Assembly: GCA_027627705.1 (NCBI GenBank)
Contig: CP091242.1
Span: forward strand, 879,765-943,764
Reading direction: 5' to 3'
Length of the DNA stretch: 64,000 bases
Source of the DNA: Hyphomonadaceae bacterium BL14
GTDB lineage: Bacteria; Pseudomonadota; Alphaproteobacteria; Caulobacterales; Maricaulaceae
A model generated the notes under the pieces. The model saw only the letters and a program-made list of their open reading frames with translations. It had not been told where the DNA came from and did not search any database. Of this stretch, positions 54,028 through 63,759 are shown piece by piece; position 1 is the stretch's first letter; the number at the start of each line of letters is the position of its first letter. Position numbers and translations under genes: made by a program.

Positions 54028-55941
54028 ATGCTTACGCTCATCCGTCAAATGGCCAAGAACCCGCTCATTGGCGGGATCATCATTGCGCTGCTCGTCGCCG
54101 CCTTCGCCCTTTGGGGCGTCACTGACATCATTCGCGGCGGCGGCACCTCCGCCATTATCGTCGGGCCCGAGCGGGTCAGCGCACAGGAATTGCTGCGCAC
54201 ATACAACCGCCAGGTCGCTCAGGTTCAGCGCGAGAATCCGCGCCTGACCCGCGAGGAGATCGATGCCGCCGGGTTTGGCGAGCAGGTTGTCCAGCAGATG
54301 ACGCTGCAGGCGGCCCTGGCCGGCAAGGCGAACGAGCTGGGCCTGTCGATCTCGGACCGGATGGTGTTCGACGCCATTCAGGAAATCCCCGCTTTCCAGA
54401 ACCCGTTCACCGGCCGGTTTGACCGGGCGACCTTCCTCGAAGTGCTGTCCCAGAACGGATATGCAGGCGGCGCGATCGACCGCCAGTTCGAGCGCGATAT
54501 CGCCCGCGAGCTTCGCCAGGGACAGTTTGTCGACGCCCTCTTGGGATCCGTGCAGGCTCCGGCGTTGTTTGCCGAAACGCGCCAGGCCTGGACCAATGAA
54601 CGGCGCGCCCTGCGCGCGCTTCTGATTCCGCCCAGCCTGGCTGGCGATGTGGGCGATCCCGATGAAGCCGCACTTGAAGCGTTTATCGCGGACAATGCCG
54701 GCGTGTTTGAACGGCCCGAACAGCGCAGCTTCACGCTGATCCGCTTTGCGCCGGCGCTGTTTGAGCGCGATGCCGAGGTGAGCGCCGCCGACATAGAAGA
54801 CCTGTACGCCTTCCGTCTCGACCAGGGTGATCTGGCCGATCCGCAGGTGCGATCCTACGAGCAGTGGGCCGCCCCCGACGAAGCCACCGCCGAAGCCGCC
54901 GCCACCCGGCTCGCGGCTGGCGAGGCGGCTGCGGACGTCCGCGCGGCGCTTGAGCTTGGCGAGCGGGTCGCCTTCACAGAGCTTCAGCAAACCCAAGTGC
55001 CCGATCGTGCCATCGCATCAGCCGTGTTCGCCATGAATGCCGGTGATGTGCGGGTTGTGGACAGCCGGCTCGGCTGGCGCGTCGTCCGCGTGACCGAGGC
55101 CGTCGATCCGCAAGCGCCGTCTCTGGATCAATTGCGCGATGAGCTTCGCTCGGAACTGGCCGCTTCACAGGCCGAAGACGACATGTTCACCGCCATGAGT
55201 GCTTTCGAGGACGCCCGCCGGCGCGGGTTTGATCTTGATCAGGCCGCGTCCGAAACCGGCGTTCCGATGGAGCGCTTCGACTTCATCACGGCTGACGGGT
55301 TCACGCTCGAAGGCGCGCCCGCGTCCTCTCTGCTTGAAGAAGGCGGCGACGCCATCCTGCAGCTGGTCTTCTCCCTCACCCCCGGCCTCGACAGCGAGCT
55401 GGAGCCTTATGGCGAGGGCAGCTATGTGGTCGTGCGGGTCGACTCCGTCGAGGCACCGCGTCTGCCGCGCGTGGATGAAGTGCGCGACGACGCCGAAGCG
55501 TTCTGGCGGCTGCGCACGGTAGACGAACGCCTGCAGGAGATTGTGGATGACGCGCTGGCGCGCTCGGAAGCGGGCGAGAGCCTCGAAGGCATTGCCGCAC
55601 TCATCGGCGGCGGTGCCAGTGTCGAGATCGCCACGCTGGGACGCGAGGAAACGGCCGGACCGTTCAACCGCAATCTGGTCTCCCAGGCATTCAGCGTTGC
55701 CCCTGGTGGCCGCTTCGCTGCCCGTGCGGGTGATCAACGCACCCGCGCCATTGTGGTGGTGGACGAGGTCATCGCCCCGGCCGTGACCATGGCCGGGCCC
55801 GAGTTGCAGACAGCCATGCGTGAGGAGCTCGAAAACGATATCGCGATTGCGCTTCAGAACGCCCTGCTCGAGGCCTATGAAGTGCGTGCCGATCAGCGCC
55901 TGATCGATCAGGCGCTGGGCCGCATCGATCCCCAGCAATAG
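54028..55941 (+). CDS. PpiD/SurA-like periplasmic folding factor
   Basis: 637 residues. Inner-membrane anchored: cytoplasmic start MLTLIRQMAKNPLIGG, membrane segment about 12-34, then a SurA-like N-terminal helical domain (ERVSAQELLRTYNRQVAQVQ, FQNPFTGRFDRATFLEVL) and long helical arms. The central part keeps the PPIase outline (FAMNAGDVRVVDSRLGWRVVRV), but it is diverged, so chaperone rather than isomerase activity is likely. The start at 54028 begins the family sequence; a longer open frame runs back through tpiA. trpE follows after 10 bases. Confidence 0.87.
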   Translation: MLTLIRQMAKNPLIGGIIIALLVAAFALWGVTDIIRGGGTSAIIVGPERVSAQELLRTYNRQVAQVQRENPRLTREEIDAAGFGEQVVQQMTLQAALAGKANELGLSISDRMVFDAIQEIPAFQNPFTGRFDRATFLEVLSQNGYAGGAIDRQFERDIARELRQGQFVDALLGSVQAPALFAETRQAWTNERRALRALLIPPSLAGDVGDPDEAALEAFIADNAGVFERPEQRSFTLIRFAPALFERDAEVSAADIEDLYAFRLDQGDLADPQVRSYEQWAAPDEATAEAAATRLAAGEAAADVRAALELGERVAFTELQQTQVPDRAIASAVFAMNAGDVRVVDSRLGWRVVRVTEAVDPQAPSLDQLRDELRSELAASQAEDDMFTAMSAFEDARRRGFDLDQAASETGVPMERFDFITADGFTLEGAPASSLLEEGGDAILQLVFSLTPGLDSELEPYGEGSYVVVRVDSVEAPRLPRVDEVRDDAEAFWRLRTVDERLQEIVDDALARSEAGESLEGIAALIGGGASVEIATLGREETAGPFNRNLVSQAFSVAPGGRFAARAGDQRTRAIVVVDEVIAPAVTMAGPELQTAMREELENDIAIALQNALLEAYEVRADQRLIDQALGRIDPQQ

Positions 55942-55951
55942 CGGCGCGGCG

Positions 55952-57460
55952 ATGTCCCAGCCGGAATTTGCGCCTGATCTCGACGCCGCGCGCGCCGAGC
56001 TGGCCGCTGGCCGCCCGGTGCTGCTCACCGCGCGCCGGGTGGATGATCTTGAGACCCCGGTTTCGGCCTATCTCAAGCTCGCTGCTTCGCATGCGAACAC
56101 CTTCCTGCTCGAAAGCGTCGAGGGCGGTGCCTATCGCGGCCGGTATTCGGCGATCGGGCTGGATCCAGATCTGGTCTGGCGCTGCACCGGAGACACAGCC
56201 GAACAGGCCCGGGCCCCGGGTTCCGGCATGGCACCGGGCCGATTCGAAGCCTGCGCCGAACCGCCGCTGGAATCGCTCAAACGCCTGATCGCCGACAGCG
56301 CCATGGACCTCCCTTCGGGGATTGCGCCGCTGGCTGCCGGCCTGTTCGGTTATCTTGGCTATGACATGGCGCGCCTTGCCGAGCGCCTGCCGTCAAACGC
56401 TGCACCCGATCCGCTAGGTACGCCGGACGGGTATCTCGTGCGCCCGCGCGTGATGGTGATCTTTGACGCCCTGCGTCAGGAAATCCTGGCCGCAGCCCCG
56501 GTACGCCCGGAGCCCGGCGCCGACCCGGCCCTTCAGATTGATGCGGCGCGCCGCCGGATCGAGGCCGTCTTCAACCGGCTTGATTCCCCGGCCCCGCTGC
56601 CTTCGGGTGCCAGCGCGGCCGCCACGCCGGACCCCCAGGCGAACATGAGTGAGGCCGATTTCCGCGCCAAGGTGCAGACCGCGCGCGCCTACATCAAGGC
56701 AGGCGACGTGTTCCAGGTGGTGCCCAGCCAGCGCTTCTCCACGCCTTTCACTGCGCCGCCGTTTGCGCTCTATCGCTCGCTGCGCCGGACCAATCCGTCA
56801 CCCTTCCTGTTCTTCTTCAACCTGCCGGGCTTCGCCATCGCCGGTTCCAGCCCGGAGATCCTGGTGCGCCTGCGCGGGTCGACCGTCACCGTGCGCCCCA
56901 TTGCCGGCACCCGCCCGCGCGGCGCCACACCGGAAGCCGACGCCGCGTTCGAAGCAGATCTCAAAGCGGATCCCAAGGAGCGCTCGGAACACCTGATGCT
57001 GCTCGATCTGGGGCGCAATGATGTGGGCCGGGTGGCGCGTCCGGGCAGCGTGCGGGTCACCGAGCGCGAGACGGTCGAGCGCTACAGCCATGTGATGCAT
57101 CTGGTGTCCAACGTGGAAGGCGATCTGGCCGAGGGCGAGGACGCGGTGTCTGCCCTGATGGCCGGCTTCCCGGCGGGCACCGTATCGGGCGCGCCCAAGG
57201 TACGCGCCATGGAAATCATCGACGAGATGGAGCCGCACCGGCGCGGGGTTTACGCCGGCGCCGTGGGCTATTTCGGTGCCCAGGGCGATATGGATGTGTG
57301 CATCGCCCTGCGCACCGCGGTCATCAAGGACGGGCGCATGCACGTCCAGGCCGGTGCCGGCGTGGTGCTCGATTCCGATCCCGAAGCCGAGCGCCAGGAA
57401 ACCGTGAACAAGGCCCGCGCCCTGTTCCGCGCCGCGGCCGAAGCATGGCGGTTTGTGTGA
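55952..57460 (+). CDS. trpE: Anthranilate synthase component I
   Basis: 502 residues. Converts chorismate to anthranilate. The tryptophan feedback site LLES (52-55) is present, with chorismate-binding motifs SEHLMLLDLGRNDVGRVA, MAGFPAGTVSGAPKVRAMEI and the end motif RRGVYAGAVGYFG. It lies 10 bases after the ppiD-like gene, with no room for a leader peptide or attenuator, so control must come from the ppiD promoter or elsewhere. trpG is not next to it. Confidence 0.96.
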   Translation: MSQPEFAPDLDAARAELAAGRPVLLTARRVDDLETPVSAYLKLAASHANTFLLESVEGGAYRGRYSAIGLDPDLVWRCTGDTAEQARAPGSGMAPGRFEACAEPPLESLKRLIADSAMDLPSGIAPLAAGLFGYLGYDMARLAERLPSNAAPDPLGTPDGYLVRPRVMVIFDALRQEILAAAPVRPEPGADPALQIDAARRRIEAVFNRLDSPAPLPSGASAAATPDPQANMSEADFRAKVQTARAYIKAGDVFQVVPSQRFSTPFTAPPFALYRSLRRTNPSPFLFFFNLPGFAIAGSSPEILVRLRGSTVTVRPIAGTRPRGATPEADAAFEADLKADPKERSEHLMLLDLGRNDVGRVARPGSVRVTERETVERYSHVMHLVSNVEGDLAEGEDAVSALMAGFPAGTVSGAPKVRAMEIIDEMEPHRRGVYAGAVGYFGAQGDMDVCIALRTAVIKDGRMHVQAGAGVVLDSDPEAERQETVNKARALFRAAAEAWRFV

Positions 57461-57553
57461 GCGCACGATCCTTGAAGTAAAAACACTCGCGTCCGGGCCC
57501 GCCGCTCGTATAGCCTTGCCGGCTTGAGAGCCAGACGGCCCCGAGGGACAGGC

Positions 57554-59359
57554 ATGCCAGATTGGTTCACGCTAGACACGCTTCAGATGGTGTTCGTGCT
57601 GGCTCTGGTCGGCGCGGTATTTTTCGGATTCGCCCGGGAAATCCTGCCGCCGGACATCATTGCGCTGGTGGCCATGGGCCTGTTGCTCATCACCGGGATT
57701 CTCACCGCCAACGAGACCTTGTCGGTGTTCTCCAACGCCGCGCCGATCACCGTGGCGGCCTTGTTTGTCCTGTCCGCCGCCCTTGAACGAACCGGGGTGA
57801 TTGACGCCGCCGCAAAGCTGGTGTCGCGCCTGTCCAAAGGCTCCCACCCGGCGACCGCCCTGATCGCGCTGATGGCGGGGGTGATCGGCATGAGCGCCTT
57901 CATCAACAACACGCCTATCGTGGTAGTTGTTATCCCGGTGGCCATCGGGCTGGCGCGGTCACTGGGCGTGGCACCATCGCGCTTTCTGATCCCTGTCTCC
58001 TTCGCCGCGATTTTCGGCGGCACCACCACGCTGATCGGCACCTCGACCAATTTGCTGGTGGACGGCGTGGCCCAGACCGGCGGCATGGCCGCGTTCGGCA
58101 TTTTCGAGATCACGGCAGCCGGCGTGATCATGGCGGTGGTCGGCTGCATCTATCTGGCCATTGCCGGACCGTTTCTGCTGCCGGATCGCGATACGCTGGC
58201 CGGGCTTTTGCCCGACCCCAAGGAGCGCCGCTTCCTCGCCCACGTCGCGGTACCGTTTGATTCCGAGCTGATCGGCAAGACCCTGAACGAAGCCGGCCTG
58301 ACCGCACGCAAGGGGTTCTCGATTGTGGACGTGGTCCGCAAACGCCAGTCCTTGCGCCACGCCCTGACCGATGTCGTGATCGAGGGCGGTGACCGGGTGG
58401 TGATCAAGTCACGCATGTCAGAAATGCTGTCGCTGCGGGACCAGGGCGATGTGGCGCTGGGCGTTACCGGCGGACGTCATGCCTTCGAGCCCATCGAGAC
58501 CAGCGAAACCGTGATGCGCGAGGGCGTGATCGGGCCCAATTCGGGCCTGATCGGACGGCCTCTGGGACGGCTCGGCCTGGCCCGCCTGTATGGCGTCTAT
58601 GTGCTGGCGGTACACCGGCGCGGCGAGAATGTCTCCCGCAAGGGCGAGGCGTTGCGCCTGGAAGTGGGCGATACGCTGCTGGTCGAAGGCACGCCGGTCG
58701 ATTTGCGCACCATGTTCGATGACGGGCTGCTCAATAATCTTGCCGAACCGCAGGACCGCCCGTGGCGCCGGGAGAAGGCGCCCATCGCCATCGCGGCCAT
58801 CCTGGCGGTGATCGCCCTGGCGTCGTTCAACGTGCTGCCTATCGTGGCGCTGGCGCTGATCGCGGCGGGCGCGGTGATCGCACTGGGCTGCCTCGATCCC
58901 AAGGACGCCTATGATTCCATCCAGTGGAATATCCTGATCCTGATTTTCGGGATGCTGGCGGTCGGGATGGCGCTGGAAAAGACGGGCGCGGCAGCCCTTC
59001 TGGTCGGCTTTCTGGCCCAGCACGCGCAGGGACTCGGCCCCATTGCCGTGCTGGCCCTGATCTATGTGGTCACGTCAGCGCTGACAGAGACGATCTCCAA
59101 CAATGCCGCGGCGATCCTGATCACGCCCATTGCGATGGGTCTGGGCGTAGAGCTGGGCGTGGACCCGCGCGCCTTCGTGGTGGCGGTGATGTTTGCGGCC
59201 AGCGCCAGCTTCGCCACGCCCATCGGGTATCAGACCAACACGCTGGTCTATAATGCCGGTGGATACAAATTCATGGACTTCGTGCGAATCGGTTTGCCGC
59301 TTAACATCATCCTCGCCGTAGTGGCCGTGATCGTGATTCCGATCTTCTGGCCTCTGTGA
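57554..59359 (+). CDS. SLC13-family anion permease with TrkA_C domains
   Basis: 601 residues. DASS/SLC13-type permease: two halves of membrane helices (about 8-180 and 405-600), with SAFINNTPIVVVVIPVAIG and ISNNAAAILITPIAMG (the repeated NTP/NNA anion motifs). Two TrkA_C (RCK-C) domains lie between them (about 210-300 and 305-385). Probably transports sulfate, dicarboxylate or a similar anion with Na+. Start at 57554 with AGGG 6 bases upstream; a start 10 codons earlier is less likely. No function-linked neighbours. Confidence 0.88.
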   Translation: MPDWFTLDTLQMVFVLALVGAVFFGFAREILPPDIIALVAMGLLLITGILTANETLSVFSNAAPITVAALFVLSAALERTGVIDAAAKLVSRLSKGSHPATALIALMAGVIGMSAFINNTPIVVVVIPVAIGLARSLGVAPSRFLIPVSFAAIFGGTTTLIGTSTNLLVDGVAQTGGMAAFGIFEITAAGVIMAVVGCIYLAIAGPFLLPDRDTLAGLLPDPKERRFLAHVAVPFDSELIGKTLNEAGLTARKGFSIVDVVRKRQSLRHALTDVVIEGGDRVVIKSRMSEMLSLRDQGDVALGVTGGRHAFEPIETSETVMREGVIGPNSGLIGRPLGRLGLARLYGVYVLAVHRRGENVSRKGEALRLEVGDTLLVEGTPVDLRTMFDDGLLNNLAEPQDRPWRREKAPIAIAAILAVIALASFNVLPIVALALIAAGAVIALGCLDPKDAYDSIQWNILILIFGMLAVGMALEKTGAAALLVGFLAQHAQGLGPIAVLALIYVVTSALTETISNNAAAILITPIAMGLGVELGVDPRAFVVAVMFAASASFATPIGYQTNTLVYNAGGYKFMDFVRIGLPLNIILAVVAVIVIPIFWPL

Positions 59360-59442
59360 CAAAGGCGTGTACGGGCCGTTCTCCTATGCCTCCGCCCGCG
59401 CTAGGATGAGACTGACAGGACCATGAATAGCCAGGGACGCCC

Positions 59443-60207
59443 GTGACCCGACCGTTCAACACCCGCCAGCTGCCGTTCTTTCTGACAGCGCCCTCGCCCT
59501 GCCCCTATCTGCCGGGGCGGCTGGAGCGCAAGGTGTTCACCCGCGTCGATCCCCATGAAGGTCCCGGCCTCAACGATACCCTGACCCATGCCGGTTTCCG
59601 CCGGTCCCAGGCGATCCTCTACCGCCCGGCCTGCGAACGCTGCGCGGCCTGCAAGTCGGCGCGCATCCCGGTGGAGGCGTTTGAGCCCAGCCGCAGCCAG
59701 CGCCGAATCCTGCGCCGCAATCAATCCCTTCTGCGCCTGCCGCGCCATCCCGAAGCCACGCCCGAACAATACGCGCTTTTGAGCCGCTATCTGGACGGGC
59801 GTCACGGCGATGGCGACATGGCGGGCATGGATTTCTTCGACTTTGCCACCATGGTGGAAGAAGGCGCAGCGCGCACCGAGCTGGTGGAGTACCGCGACGC
59901 GGCGGGCACCCTTGTGGCCGCGGTGCTGGTTGACCGGCTCCAGGACGGCTTTTCGCTTGTGTATTCCTTCTTCGACACCACGCGCGAGCGCGACAGCCTG
60001 GGTGCCTTCATCATCCTCGATCACATTGCGCGCGCCCGAGAGGCGGGACTGCCCTACGTCTATCTCGGATATTGGGTGCAAGGCAGCCGGAAGATGGACT
60101 ACAAAGCGCTCTACCACCCGCTGGAAGTGCTGGAGCCGTCCGGCTGGCGCCTGCTGGCCGAGAGCGACCGCCTGGCGGCACCCGAGCCGCTCAAGCAGGT
60201 GGGCTGA
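59443..60207 (+). CDS. bpt: Aspartate/glutamate leucyltransferase (Bpt, N-end rule)
   Basis: 254 residues. R-transferase/ATE family, bacterial Bpt type, which adds leucine to N-terminal Asp or Glu and marks proteins for ClpS-ClpAP. Characteristic start FFLTAPSPCPYLPGRLERKVF, the zinc/cluster-like CERCAACKSARIPV, YRPACERC and the C-terminal part GYWVQGSRKMDYKALYHPLE. GTG start with AGGGA 5 bases upstream; an earlier ATG is stopped after seven codons. Alone between the permease and the TRAP genes. Confidence 0.92.
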   Translation: MTRPFNTRQLPFFLTAPSPCPYLPGRLERKVFTRVDPHEGPGLNDTLTHAGFRRSQAILYRPACERCAACKSARIPVEAFEPSRSQRRILRRNQSLLRLPRHPEATPEQYALLSRYLDGRHGDGDMAGMDFFDFATMVEEGAARTELVEYRDAAGTLVAAVLVDRLQDGFSLVYSFFDTTRERDSLGAFIILDHIARAREAGLPYVYLGYWVQGSRKMDYKALYHPLEVLEPSGWRLLAESDRLAAPEPLKQVG

Positions 60208-60269
60208 ACGGTGCCCGGCTGCCGCCGACGCTAAAAAAACAAATAAACGGCTTTTGGGGGAGAGACATC

Positions 60270-61391
60270 ATGGATCGCCGCACATTCCTTTCCGGTGCCG
60301 CAATCGTGGCCGCAGGGGCCGCCAGCGCGTGCTCGCAGGACGCCGGCACACAGAACGGACCCGCCGCGCCCGCCGTGGCGCGCCGGCGCACGCGGCGCCT
60401 ACGCATGGTGACCACCTGGCCGGCGGGCTTTCCCGGTCTTGGCACGGCGGCGGAACGCACCGCGCAGTTCATTCGCGACATGTCCGGGGGTGAGCTGGAT
60501 ATCCGCGTCCACGGCGCGGGCGAGATTGTCGGCGCATTTGAAGTCTTTGACGCTGTCTCCGGCGGGGTCGCCGACATGTATCACGGGGCGGAGTATTACT
60601 GGCAGGGCCGCTCGCCCGCCTATAATTTCTTCTGCTCGGTCCCGATGGGCCTGACCGCTACCGAGATCATGGGCTGGGTGGAGTATGGCGGCGGCCAGGA
60701 GCTCTGGGACGAGTTGGCCGGCCAGTTCAATCTGATCGCTTTCCAGGCCGGCAATACCGGCCACCAGATGGGCGGCTGGTTCAAGCGCGAGATCAATGCC
60801 CTGTCCGATTTCCGCGGCTTGCGCATGCGAATCCCCGGCATCGCCGGCAATGTGATCCGCGAGCTGGGCGGCGCGGCGGTGGCGCTGTCAGGCGGGGAAA
60901 TCTACCAGGCGCTCCAGTCCGGTGCCATCGACGCGACCGAGTGGGTGGGCCCATGGAACGACATGGCGTTCGGCTTCTATCGCGAGGCCCCGTACTATTA
61001 CGGCCCCGGCTTCCATGAGCCCGGCGCGGCGCTGGCGGTGGGGATCAATCGCAGCGTCTGGGACTCGCTGTCCGCCGATCACCAGGCCATCGTGCGCGCG
61101 GCCTGCCGGGCGGCCAATAACCAGAGTCTGGCCGAGTTTACCTATCAAAACGGCCTGGCGCTGGAGACGCTGCGCACCCGCCATGGCGTGCAGCTGCGCG
61201 ATTTCTCAGACGAGATCTGGCGCGAGATCGGACGCGTGTCCGAACAGGTTGTGGCCGACAGTGCCCAGAGCGATCCGCTGACCCGCCGGGTCTATGACAG
61301 CTATATCGAAGCGCGCCGGGTCATGCGGTCGTGGAGCTCGATCTCCGAGGCACCCTACCTGCAACGCCGCGACATGATCCTGGGAGGCTGA
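60270..61391 (+). CDS. dctP: TRAP transporter solute-binding protein, TakP-like
   Basis: 373 residues. Tat-type start (RRTFLSGAAIVAAGAASACS) with a possible lipoprotein cysteine (C22), so it may be a Tat-exported lipoprotein. The mature protein closely follows the TakP family (2-oxo-acid binding): WPAGFPGLGTAAERTA, SGGELDIRVHGAGEIV, GNTGHQMGGWF, RMRIPGIAGNV and ATEWVGPWNDMAFG. GGGGGAG 7 bases before the start. Followed by dctQ (4-base gap) and dctM. Confidence 0.92.
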   Translation: MDRRTFLSGAAIVAAGAASACSQDAGTQNGPAAPAVARRRTRRLRMVTTWPAGFPGLGTAAERTAQFIRDMSGGELDIRVHGAGEIVGAFEVFDAVSGGVADMYHGAEYYWQGRSPAYNFFCSVPMGLTATEIMGWVEYGGGQELWDELAGQFNLIAFQAGNTGHQMGGWFKREINALSDFRGLRMRIPGIAGNVIRELGGAAVALSGGEIYQALQSGAIDATEWVGPWNDMAFGFYREAPYYYGPGFHEPGAALAVGINRSVWDSLSADHQAIVRAACRAANNQSLAEFTYQNGLALETLRTRHGVQLRDFSDEIWREIGRVSEQVVADSAQSDPLTRRVYDSYIEARRVMRSWSSISEAPYLQRRDMILGG

Positions 61392-61395
61392 CGGC

Positions 61396-62178
61396 ATGCG
61401 CGCCGGCGACGCGCTGTTACTGGTATTGCTGGGAGCAACCCTGGCCGGACTGGCGGTGGACGCCGCCTCGGGCGGCTCCCTCGGCGCGTGGCTGCAAGCC
61501 AATTTGCCCGCACTTGGCCAAAGCACAGGCGCGGCGCTGGGCTGGATCGGGCTCATTCTCTCGCCGCTCCTGGCCATCCCCCTGCTCGCCGGGCTCTGGG
61601 GCCGGTTTGCCGGATTGCCAGCCCCTGTCGAAACCCTCCTGCGGCGGGGTGCGGGGTCTATTGATGCGGTGAACACCGCCATCGCCGACATGGTGCGCTG
61701 GGCGGCCCTGGCGCTCGTCGTCGTCACCGCTGTGATCGTGGTCCAGCGCTATGTGTTCGGCCTGTCGCTCTCACGCCTGCAGGAAAGCGTCATCTATCTG
61801 CACTCGGCATTGTTTCTGCTGACGAGCGCGGCGGCGCTGCTCAATGGCGGACATGTGCGCGTGGATATCATCTACTCAAAGCTCTCGGCGCGCGCCCGCG
61901 CCTGGACCGATCTGGCGGGCACCTATCTCGCTCTGATGCCGATGTGCTGGCTGATCCTGTACACCTCCACCGGCTATGTCGGCGGGGCCTGGCGCATTCT
62001 GGAGCGCTCGCGCGAGGGCGACGGCCTGCCGCTGATCTTCCTGCTCAAGACCCTGATTCCGGTCTTCGCCGTGCTGATGATCGTGCAGGGCGCGTCCATG
62101 GCCGCGCGTGCCGCGCTGACACTGGCCGGACGCACGGCACCTGCACCGCCCGGCGACCTGGCCGGACAGGAGCTCTAG
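61396..62178 (+). CDS. dctQ: TRAP transporter small permease (DctQ)
   Basis: 260 residues, longer than most DctQ (about 170), with an extra N-terminal membrane pair (about 1-60). The four-helix DctQ core starts near residue 85 (MVRWAALALVVVTAVIVVQRYVF) with SLSRLQESVIYLHSALFLLTSAAALLNGGHVRVDIIY, the family core. It pairs with DctM at 62182, 3 bases downstream. Confidence 0.92.
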   Translation: MRAGDALLLVLLGATLAGLAVDAASGGSLGAWLQANLPALGQSTGAALGWIGLILSPLLAIPLLAGLWGRFAGLPAPVETLLRRGAGSIDAVNTAIADMVRWAALALVVVTAVIVVQRYVFGLSLSRLQESVIYLHSALFLLTSAAALLNGGHVRVDIIYSKLSARARAWTDLAGTYLALMPMCWLILYTSTGYVGGAWRILERSREGDGLPLIFLLKTLIPVFAVLMIVQGASMAARAALTLAGRTAPAPPGDLAGQEL

Positions 62179-62181
62179 ATC

Positions 62182-63759
62182 ATGGAACTGGTGATTGATC
62201 TCCTGCCATTCGTGATGTTCGCCGCCGCCTTCGCAGCGCTGCTGCGCGGCTATCCGGTAGCGTTCACGCTGGCGGGCGTGGCGATTGTCTTTGCGCTGAT
62301 CGGACTGGCGCTGGACCTGTTCGATCCGCTGCATCTGCGCGCCTTCCCGCAGCGCATCTACGGCAACATCATGGAGATGGACAAGGCGATCCTGGTGGCC
62401 GTGCCGCTGTTTGTCTTCATGGGCGTGATGCTGGAAAAATCACGCATCGCGGAAGAGCTGCTCGAGGCCATGGGGGCGCTGTTCGGGGCCATGCGCGGAG
62501 GCCTCGGGATTTCAGTGGTGATTGTCGGGGCCTTGCTGGCCGCCTCCACCGGCATTGTCGGTGCGACGGTGGTGACCATGGGCCTGTTGTCCCTGCCCAC
62601 CATGCTCAAGCGCGGCTATGATCCAGGGCTCGCATCGGGCACCATTGCCGCATCCGGAACCCTGGGCCAGATCATTCCGCCTTCCATCGTGCTGGTCTTG
62701 CTGGGTGATCAGCTTTCATCGGCCTATGCCGATGCCCAGCGCCGGCAAGGTGTTTTCTCGCCCGATATCATTTCTGTGGGCGATTTGTTCGCCGGCGCGC
62801 TGATCCCCGGCCTGATGCTGGTGGGCGCGTATATTCTCTATCAGGTGTTTGTCGCCATCACCCGGCCCGGCGCCGCGCCAGCTGCACCGCGCTCCGAAGT
62901 GAAGGCCGACTGGGGCAAGATCCTGGCCGCCCTCCTGCCCCCGCTTGTGCTGATGATCGCCGTGCTCGGCTCGATCCTGGGCGGACTGGCTACACCCACA
63001 GAAGCGGCCGCCGTCGGCGCGGTCGGCGCGACCTTGCTGGCGGGCTTCCGCAATGCCGGGGGAAGCGCCAACCCGCTGGCGGGGCGCGGCGTTGTCGCGA
63101 TCGGGGCGCTGGCGCTGGCGGTCCTTATCGGATCAGTGCTGGTCATAGATTTGCGGTCGGGCGCTCCGGGCGCAGCGCTCACCGCAGGCTATGCCCTCGC
63201 CGCGATGGCCGCAGCGGGCGGTGCGTTTGCGCTCTGGCGGTTGCACCGCACCGGCGTGCTCGATGCCGTTATGCGCGCGACTGCCCAGATCTCGGCCATG
63301 GTGTTCGTGATCCTGATCGGTGCCAGCCTGTTCGCCCTGGTGTTCCGCGAACTGGGCGGCGACGAAACCGTGCGCGCCGCGCTGGAAGCTGTGCCCGGCG
63401 GGATATACGGCGCACTGGCCGTGGTCATGATCATCATGTTTCTGCTGGGCTTTTTCCTCGATTTCATCGAGATCACCTTTGTGGTGGTGCCCATCGTCGC
63501 GCCGGTGCTCCTGTTCATGGGCGTGGATCCGATCTGGCTCGGCGTATTGATGGCGCTGAATCTGCAGACAAGTTTCCTGACGCCCCCCTTCGGTTTTGCG
63601 CTATTTTACCTGCGCGGCGTGGCGCCGCCGCAGGTCACCACCGCAGCGATCTACCGTGGTGCCATGCCCTTTGTCGGCATCCAGATAGCGGCGATCATCG
63701 CGGTGATCGCCCTGCCCTGGCTGGCGACCGCTTTGCCAAGGATGCTCTATGGTTCATGA
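62182..63759 (+). CDS. dctM: TRAP transporter large permease (DctM)
   Basis: 525 residues, about 12 membrane helices. DctM signatures: LAASTGIVGATVVTMGLLSLPTML, SGTIAASGTLGQIIPPSIVLV, TPTEAAAVGAVGA, FLDFIEITFVVVPIVAP and LQTSFLTPPFGFALFYLRGV. Completes the dctPQM system for uptake of a 2-oxo acid or related carboxylate with sodium. The stop overlaps the next gene start by 11 bases. Confidence 0.94.
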   Translation: MELVIDLLPFVMFAAAFAALLRGYPVAFTLAGVAIVFALIGLALDLFDPLHLRAFPQRIYGNIMEMDKAILVAVPLFVFMGVMLEKSRIAEELLEAMGALFGAMRGGLGISVVIVGALLAASTGIVGATVVTMGLLSLPTMLKRGYDPGLASGTIAASGTLGQIIPPSIVLVLLGDQLSSAYADAQRRQGVFSPDIISVGDLFAGALIPGLMLVGAYILYQVFVAITRPGAAPAAPRSEVKADWGKILAALLPPLVLMIAVLGSILGGLATPTEAAAVGAVGATLLAGFRNAGGSANPLAGRGVVAIGALALAVLIGSVLVIDLRSGAPGAALTAGYALAAMAAAGGAFALWRLHRTGVLDAVMRATAQISAMVFVILIGASLFALVFRELGGDETVRAALEAVPGGIYGALAVVMIIMFLLGFFLDFIEITFVVVPIVAPVLLFMGVDPIWLGVLMALNLQTSFLTPPFGFALFYLRGVAPPQVTTAAIYRGAMPFVGIQIAAIIAVIALPWLATALPRMLYGS

